The notes below the pieces were generated by a model. That model did not search any database. It was given only the letters and a program-made list of their open reading frames with translations, and had not been told where the DNA came from. The position numbers and the translations under genes are program-made. Positions 7,944 to 14,497 of a stretch of DNA of 14,497 nucleotides are shown here, in pieces. The stretch covers positions 1 to 14,497 of the forward strand of contig CAIPGJ010000918.1 of the NCBI GenBank assembly GCA_903864555.1, given 5' to 3'. Source of the stretch: an uncultured Pseudomonadota bacterium. GTDB taxonomy: Bacteria; Pseudomonadota; Gammaproteobacteria; Burkholderiales; SG8-39. The first letter of the stretch is position 1; each line of letters starts with the position of its first letter.

Positions 7944-9511
7944 AAGATTCTGAAAATCGCCCCACCAGGTCGGTCGATATACTCAAGTCTGGCCCCGTTG
8001 GCAGCGCACAGTTCGCGCGCTATGTAGAGCCCCAAACCCGTGCCACCACTGTAAGTCGTGAAGAAAGGCTCAAAAAGCTGGGTTTGCAGACTCTTCTGCA
8101 CGCCTTCCCCATCATCAACAACGTCCAATTCTAGCCGCCCCCCTTGGATGAACGCGGAAATCTTCACGCTCGAAGGCAGCTTGCGGCTATGCCGCCACGC
8201 GTTCCTGACAAGATTCCATACAACGCGGTTGAAGTGCACGGGATCGAAATCGACGCGCAGGCCGGCATCGATTTTGATTTGCAGCGCCTCCGCTCCAATC
8301 TTCTCCGTCTGTACAAACTCATCAACGAACTGATGCATGAATTCCTGCAGGGCGATACTCTCCTGCTGCACCCGGTCACGCTTGGAAAGCTCGAGCACGT
8401 CCCTGACCATGCGATCCAGGCGAAGGGCGTTTTCTCGGATGATTCGGATCAGCCGCGCACTTGCCGCGCTGGCCGCATCCTCCTGAAGCAAATCACCTGC
8501 ATGCGTAATAGCCGACAAGGGATTGCGAATCTCGTGGGCAATGTTGGCGGTGAGCCTGCCAAGTGCAGCCAGCTTCAGCTGCTGCGCATGCTCCTGTATG
8601 CGAGACTGGTCCTCAAGGAAAACGAGGGCAAAGCTGCCCCCGTCCACGCCGGCGGCGACGAATCTTGCCCGGACATGCTTACCGCTCTCCGGAAATCCGA
8701 GGGTGACGACGGAAGGCCCCCCACCATCGCGCCACTGCAGCAGGCATTCAGCAAGGTCCGATGAATAATTCTCGATTTGGTCCAGCTCCGGGGCAGGCCG
8801 GCCCATCAGGCCGCTGACAGCAGGATTCTGCTGACGCACCAGCCCGTTTGAATCGACCACGAGAATGGCATCCTGCACATCCTGAATGACCAACTGGTTG
8901 ATTTTCAGCTGATTGGCTAAATCTGTGCCACGCTGGCGTGCGACCCTCTCATTCATGATGACGCGTTGCGCCAGCTGATTCGTAATCAGCGCCGTAACAA
9001 AACAGCCAATGGCCAACAGCCCTGGCTGAAAGTAGTTGGCAGTGCTGACGTCATGAATAAGTATCCAGTAGGACTGCTCCAGGAGCAGGGCAATCGATGC
9101 AACCGCCGCATAAAAAAGCATCAGGGCGCCGCCGCTGACCAAGGCGGCAGCGGCCAGGGAGATCAAAAGCATCACCCCTATCCCGCTCCGAATGCCACCA
9201 GATGCATACATCATCACGGTGAGCGACGCGATGTCGGACAGCACATGAACGGAAAGCTGCAGGTCAAAGTAGACAGGCCATTTGCGGAGTGCCGCCTGAA
9301 AGACAATCGTTGCCCCCAGGTAGAGACCCGCAGTAAGCAGAAACAAGGGGCGCTCATGGCTCCCCAGGTTGAGCAGGTCGCCATAGATCAGCGCCGCCAG
9401 CAGGAACACCACAGCCAGGGAGAGGCGATAGAAATTGAAATACCGCAGAGAAACCCAGAATGACTCGATGGCATTCATGGAGCCGTAAGCCGCTCCCTGT
9501 AGGGAATACAT
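7922..9511 (-). CDS. pilS: Membrane sensor histidine kinase, PilS type
   Basis: About 529 residues from the ATG at 9511. Six hydrophobic segments lie in the first 175 or so residues (the first at about 30-46), followed by a PAS-like region (VIQDVQDAILVVDSNGLV), the H-box LTANIAHEIRNPLSA with His326, N-box NLVRNAWRHS, G1 DDGEGV and G2 GTGLGLYIA. A multi-helix membrane domain, PAS and HisKA/HATPase in this order is the PilS plan; PilS senses pilin in the membrane and phosphorylates PilR. The start is uncertain: 9511 lies 13 nt after the stop of the upstream gene; an ATG at 9478 fits the family equally well; an ATG at 9571 and a GTG at 9610 would overlap the upstream gene. None has a good Shine-Dalgarno sequence. 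Confidence 0.88.
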   Translation of the reverse strand: MYSLQGAAYGSMNAIESFWVSLRYFNFYRLSLAVVFLLAALIYGDLLNLGSHERPLFLLTAGLYLGATIVFQAALRKWPVYFDLQLSVHVLSDIASLTVMMYASGGIRSGIGVMLLISLAAAALVSGGALMLFYAAVASIALLLEQSYWILIHDVSTANYFQPGLLAIGCFVTALITNQLAQRVIMNERVARQRGTDLANQLKINQLVIQDVQDAILVVDSNGLVRQQNPAVSGLMGRPAPELDQIENYSSDLAECLLQWRDGGGPSVVTLGFPESGKHVRARFVAAGVDGGSFALVFLEDQSRIQEHAQQLKLAALGRLTANIAHEIRNPLSAITHAGDLLQEDAASAASARLIRIIRENALRLDRMVRDVLELSKRDRVQQESIALQEFMHQFVDEFVQTEKIGAEALQIKIDAGLRVDFDPVHFNRVVWNLVRNAWRHSRKLPSSVKISAFIQGGRLELDVVDDGEGVQKSLQTQLFEPFFTTYSGGTGLGLYIARELCAANGARLEYIDRPGGAIFRILWRLNRK

Positions 9512-9524
9512 CGAATGCGGCACG

Positions 9525-9752
9525 TCAGGAATCCGGTCGGCGAAGGTGCTCTTCGCTACAACAGTATCCATCTCCGTTGGGCTTGGCCTCGCTGAGGGGC
9601 AGGTGAACACCGCACCAGCAACTTACCATCGATTCTGGAGGGGCCGATCTGATGGAGGACGCCGACGAATCCCGCCTGCGAGTGCGCTTCAGAGATGCGA
9701 GCAGTACCAGAACCGCCACTAAGGCACATGCAAGCATTAGCACTTTGGCCAA
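9525..9752 (-). CDS. Small membrane-anchored protein with a zinc-knuckle-like motif (PP0621 family)
   Basis: 75 residues: one hydrophobic helix at about 4-19, a basic stretch, then a C-terminal motif MVSCWCGVHLPLSEA....YCCSEEH. This matches the PP0621-type small proteins that, as I recall, often precede pilS in proteobacteria; their function is unknown. Likely metal ligands are Cys45, Cys47, Cys64 or Cys65, and His69. Odd point: homologues as I remember them have CxxC where this has CxC. The start is a TTG at 9752 with GGGGGCG just upstream; an in-frame stop precedes it directly, and an ATG at 9737 is the alternative. It lies in line with pilS, pilR and ampD and is probably co-transcribed with them. 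Frame and motif are seen; the membrane location is inference. Confidence 0.72.
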   Translation of the reverse strand: MAKVLMLACALVAVLVLLASLKRTRRRDSSASSIRSAPPESMVSCWCGVHLPLSEAKPNGDGYCCSEEHLRRPDS

Positions 9753-9779
9753 TCACGCCCCCATTCCTGCGCAAACACA

Positions 9780-9798
9780 AGCGACTATATGTGTCGCT
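9780..9798 (-). repeat. Short hairpin between tRNA-Pro and the PP0621-like gene
   Basis: AGCGAC (9780-9785) pairs with GTCGCT (9793-9798) around a 7-nt loop. On the minus strand TTGTGTTTG follows, so it may act as a weak terminator for the tRNA. The pairing is seen; the role is inference. Confidence 0.3.
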
Positions 9799-9819
9799 GG
9801 AAATGTCGGGAGAAGTGAA

Positions 9820-9897
<78 letters not shown>

Positions 9898-10020
9898 AAT
9901 TGTTGCTATCCGGGAGGGCTGGGCTGACATCAACGCATCACAAGCCGTTCATGTATTCGCAAAGTCATCGGACGGAAGCAGCCCCATATACTATCAGTAC
10001 GGCACATCCCCCACAACCGT

Positions 10021-10044
10021 GAGAAAAGACCCCGACCTGGCGGG
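10021..10044 (-). terminator. Weak candidate terminator of ispB
   Basis: On the minus strand CCCG (10041-10044) pairs with CGGG (10031-10034) over a 6-nt loop, followed by GTCTTTTCTC. It lies about 16 nt past the ispB stop. The stem is short, hence low confidence. The rest of 9898-10059 shows nothing clear apart from space for the tRNA promoter. Confidence 0.35.
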
Positions 10045-10059
10045 AATGACAACACCCCT

Positions 10060-11028
10060 TCAGTAACGTCGGTCGACTGCAAACCTTGCAAGGCTGGTCA
10101 GGCATTTCTTGTAGTCCGAATCAGGCAGCAAGGCGATGGCCGTGATTGCCTGCTCGGCCTCCCGGCGTGCAGCAGCGCAGGCGTATTCAAGTGAACCCGT
10201 TGCCTGGATCGCCGCCAAGACACCCTCGAATCCCTCCCGTCCACCATGCTCGATCGCATTGCGCACGAGGCTTGCATGCTCGGGTGAACCGGTTTGCAGC
10301 ACATGTATCAGCGGCAACGTAGGCTTGCCCTCATTCAGGTCATCACCCAGATTCTTGCCGGTCGCTGCGGCATCTCCAGAGTAGTCCAGCACATCGTCGA
10401 TCAACTGAAAAGCAGTGCCCAGGTGCATTCCGTAGCGAGCCAGTCCACCCTCTATGTCCGTAGGCGCCTTGGCCACTATGCCGCCAATCTGGCCAGCCGC
10501 CTCAAACAGCTTGGCCGTCTTGCGATGGATTATGCGCAGATACCCGGCTTCCCCGATATCGGGATTGCGGGCGTTGAGAAGCTGAAGAACCTCTCCCTCT
10601 GCAATCGCATTAGTGGCGTTGGCCAGCACTTCCATGACCCGCATGTCCCCGACTGAGACCATCATCTGGAAGGCCCGCGAGTACAGAAAATCACCGACCA
10701 GCACGCTGGCGGCGTTGCCGAACTCCGTATTCGCGGTCTTGCGACCTCGCCTGAGATCGGACTCGTCCACCACGTCGTCATGCAGTAATGTGGCGGTGTG
10801 TATGAACTCCACTACTGCCGCAAGATCTATGTGAGAGGCGCCAGCGTAACCCGATGCGCGCGCAGCCAGTATCACCAACGCCGGCCGGAGGCGCTTGCCC
10901 CCCCCGCCGATAATGTGATCCGCAACCAGCCCCACCAAAGCGACATCGGAGGAAAGCCGCGCCCGGATCTGCCGATCCACGGCCTCCATGTCGGCAGACA
11001 CCACTGAACGAATGAAATCAGGCTGCAA
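10060..11028 (-). CDS. ispB: Octaprenyl (all-trans polyprenyl) diphosphate synthase
   Basis: Builds the long isoprenoid side chain of ubiquinone by adding isopentenyl diphosphate units to farnesyl diphosphate in the cytosol. Seen: GGGGKRLRP near the N-terminus (IPP binding), the first aspartate-rich motif LLHDDVVDESDLRRG, and the second FQLIDDVLDYSGD. The start is probably the TTG at 11028: it has GGAAG 9 nt upstream, gives 322 residues (E. coli IspB has 323) and a leader of about 30 nt from the predicted promoter. A GTG at 11049 would add 7 residues but has no Shine-Dalgarno sequence and only about 10 nt of leader. Chain length (8 or otherwise) cannot be fixed from sequence. It is divergent from rplU, as in many proteobacteria. 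Confidence 0.93.
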   Translation of the reverse strand: MQPDFIRSVVSADMEAVDRQIRARLSSDVALVGLVADHIIGGGGKRLRPALVILAARASGYAGASHIDLAAVVEFIHTATLLHDDVVDESDLRRGRKTANTEFGNAASVLVGDFLYSRAFQMMVSVGDMRVMEVLANATNAIAEGEVLQLLNARNPDIGEAGYLRIIHRKTAKLFEAAGQIGGIVAKAPTDIEGGLARYGMHLGTAFQLIDDVLDYSGDAAATGKNLGDDLNEGKPTLPLIHVLQTGSPEHASLVRNAIEHGGREGFEGVLAAIQATGSLEYACAAARREAEQAITAIALLPDSDYKKCLTSLARFAVDRRY

Positions 11029-11066
11029 GATCCAGATCTTCCGATGCACAAAACATTATTTAATTC

Positions 11067-11095
11067 ATAGTATTATGACGTTGACCGCGTGCCAA
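11067..11095 (-). promoter_or_regulatory. Sigma-70 promoter of ispB
   Basis: On the minus strand TTGGCA (11090-11095) and TACTAT (11067-11072) are separated by 17 bp, with transcription starting near 11060. The -35 is a 5/6 match and the -10 a 4/6 match. This placement favours the TTG start at 11028. Confidence 0.5.
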
Positions 11096-11150
11096 GCTAC
11101 AGTTTCAGCGAGCACTCCAGTCACACGGTTTCTAGAATACCATGGGAGGC

Positions 11151-11180
11151 TTGTTCGTTTGGTCCTGGCTGACGTATAAT
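11151..11180 (+). promoter_or_regulatory. Sigma-70 promoter of the rplU-rpmA operon
   Basis: A perfect TATAAT at 11175-11180 with TTGTTC at 11151-11156, spacing 18 bp. Transcription would start near 11187, giving a leader of about 25 nt, too short for an autoregulatory leader structure. Confidence 0.65.
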
Positions 11181-11211
11181 TGTTGGTTCTCAAAGCAATT
11201 CGGAGCAGGTC

Positions 11212-11523
11212 ATGTACGCTGTAATCAAGACCGGCGGAAAGCAATACCGCGTCAGCGAAGGCGAAAAACTAAAAGTCGAAAGTCTTGTTGCCGACGTTGG
11301 CAGCGAACTGGTTCTGGACAAGGTTCTCGCTTGTGGGGAAGGTGAGTCCGTGAAGATCGGAACCCCTCTGGTTCAAGGCGCCCAGGTGAAAGCCCGGGTC
11401 GTGGCGCATGGCCTCGGCGTCAAAGTCAAGATTTTCAAGCTTCGCCGCAGAAAGCACTATCAGAAACATCAGGGGCACAGGCAGGCTTACACCGAGATTG
11501 AGATCACCGGCATTTCGGCCTGA
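11212..11523 (+). CDS. rplU: 50S ribosomal protein L21
   Basis: 103 residues, the standard L21 length. Seen: N-terminus [23 protein letters not shown], and the basic RNA-binding C-terminal part [26 protein letters not shown]. It binds 23S rRNA in the large subunit. The ATG at 11212 follows GGAGCAGG. First gene of the rplU-rpmA transcript; rpmA starts 18 nt after its stop. Confidence 0.98.
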   Translation: MYAVIKTGGKQYRVSEGEKLKVESLVADVGSELVLDKVLACGEGESVKIGTPLVQGAQVKARVVAHGLGVKVKIFKLRRRKHYQKHQGHRQAYTEIEITGISA

Positions 11524-11541
11524 TCTTCCAGGAGAAAATTC

Positions 11542-13995
<2,454 letters not shown>

Positions 13996-14021
13996 ATCAC
14001 TTCAATATCAGGCTCAGGGCC

Positions 14022-14497
14022 TCAACGCTCGAAACCACCACGTCGTATATTCCTGATTGCATCTGACACGGATGTGACGCGGGCCAGTCGCGGACAAAAA
14101 TACTCCCTGGCAAGTTCGTTATGGTGACTCCTGAGGTTGGCTGCATAGCCCCCCCAGGCTGAAGCGCGGGCGACACCCCAAGTCTTGTCTGACTTTCCGA
14201 TAGCGTAGAGTTTTCTTTCCCGCGTTTCGCAGCGGACTCCCTCGAAGCTGACGTTCTCCCCTCCGGACTGGCTCCTGGCAACCATCACATACCGGATCAC
14301 GCCATCCTGACCAATATCTATTGAGGTCGCATCAACGGCCACCTCGAACGACTTCATAGACTCCAGCGGAATTCTGATCATGTTTTCCGACTTGGGAAAA
14401 GGTGGCAAACGCAAGCCCTGCTCGACCCACGGCTTTTCCTCTGAATCGTCAGACTGTGTCTGCCCCATGACGAAACCGCTGTGAAATAACAATGCGA
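14022..14497 (-). CDS. CNP1-like exported protein, 5' end cut by window edge
   Basis: At least 158 residues are open to the right edge, where the N-terminus is missing. The first visible residues, ALLFHSGFVMGQTQ, look like the end of a signal peptide. The body carries LPPFPKSENMI, DGVIRYVMVARS, NVSFEGVRCETRERKLYA and a late YFCP, the pattern of the CNP1-like family (a conserved, uncharacterised family of Betaproteobacteria including Neisseria). The two cysteines (RCET and YFCP) could form a disulfide. In many betaproteobacteria this gene sits next to proB, ahead of rppH and proS, from memory. It converges on proB with 26 bases between the stops and no clear terminator. Confidence 0.82.
   Translation of the reverse strand, partial: ALLFHSGFVMGQTQSDDSEEKPWVEQGLRLPPFPKSENMIRIPLESMKSFEVAVDATSIDIGQDGVIRYVMVARSQSGGENVSFEGVRCETRERKLYAIGKSDKTWGVARASAWGGYAANLRSHHNELAREYFCPRLARVTSVSDAIRNIRRGGFER

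Noticed and set aside
8144..8764. A 206-codon plus-strand open frame
   Set aside because: Antisense to the kinase domain of pilS, which is intact on the other strand.

Overview
The window reads as a chromosomal stretch from a betaproteobacterium, most likely of the Nitrosomonadales type (ammonia or sulfur oxidiser relatives). This rests on gene order and protein style: rplU-rpmA-obgE-proB followed by a CNP1-like gene, pilS-pilR with a small PP0621-type gene in front, a betaproteobacterial ampD and class Ia nrdA, and a lysine/alanine-rich histone H1-like protein. No 16S gene or other decisive marker is present, so the assignment is an inference. There is no integrase, transposase, CRISPR array or phage gene.

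Layout. 1-2037 (minus) is a MaeB-type malic enzyme that runs off the left edge. 2158-3345 (plus) is a PLP aminotransferase whose stop overlaps, tail to tail, the stop of a lytic transglycosylase (3338-4051, minus). A 450-base gap (4052-4499) holds a good promoter for the transglycosylase, a long leader with two tight hairpins, a hairpin behind the histone gene, and a 60-base element bounded by 10-base inverted repeats. 4500-4862 (minus) is the histone H1-like protein. 4925-5686 (minus) is a broken ribonucleotide reductase large-subunit gene (nrdA): the ATP-cone is kept, an internal piece is missing, and the whole catalytic barrel is gone. It still has a well-formed promoter, ribosome-binding site and a pair of NrdR boxes (5825-5871). 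An unusual cluster of nested palindromes (4957-5020) lies just beyond its broken end.

From 9752 down to 5987 on the minus strand there is a tight cluster: PP0621-like zinc-knuckle protein, PilS sensor kinase, PilR sigma-54 response regulator, and AmpD amidase. tRNA-Pro(CGG) lies at 9821-9897 (minus). ispB (10060-11028, minus) and the ribosomal protein operon rplU-rpmA (plus) diverge from a shared promoter region at 11029-11211. A textbook rho-independent terminator follows rpmA, and obgE starts only six bases after its U-tract with no Shine-Dalgarno sequence. obgE and proB overlap. A CNP1-like exported protein on the minus strand is cut by the right edge.

Most of this is housekeeping sequence. 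The part that deserves attention is 4373-5871: an RNR locus that has lost its enzyme but kept its regulator-binding sites, next to structured repeats and a nucleoid protein gene. I found no convincing new multi-gene system.
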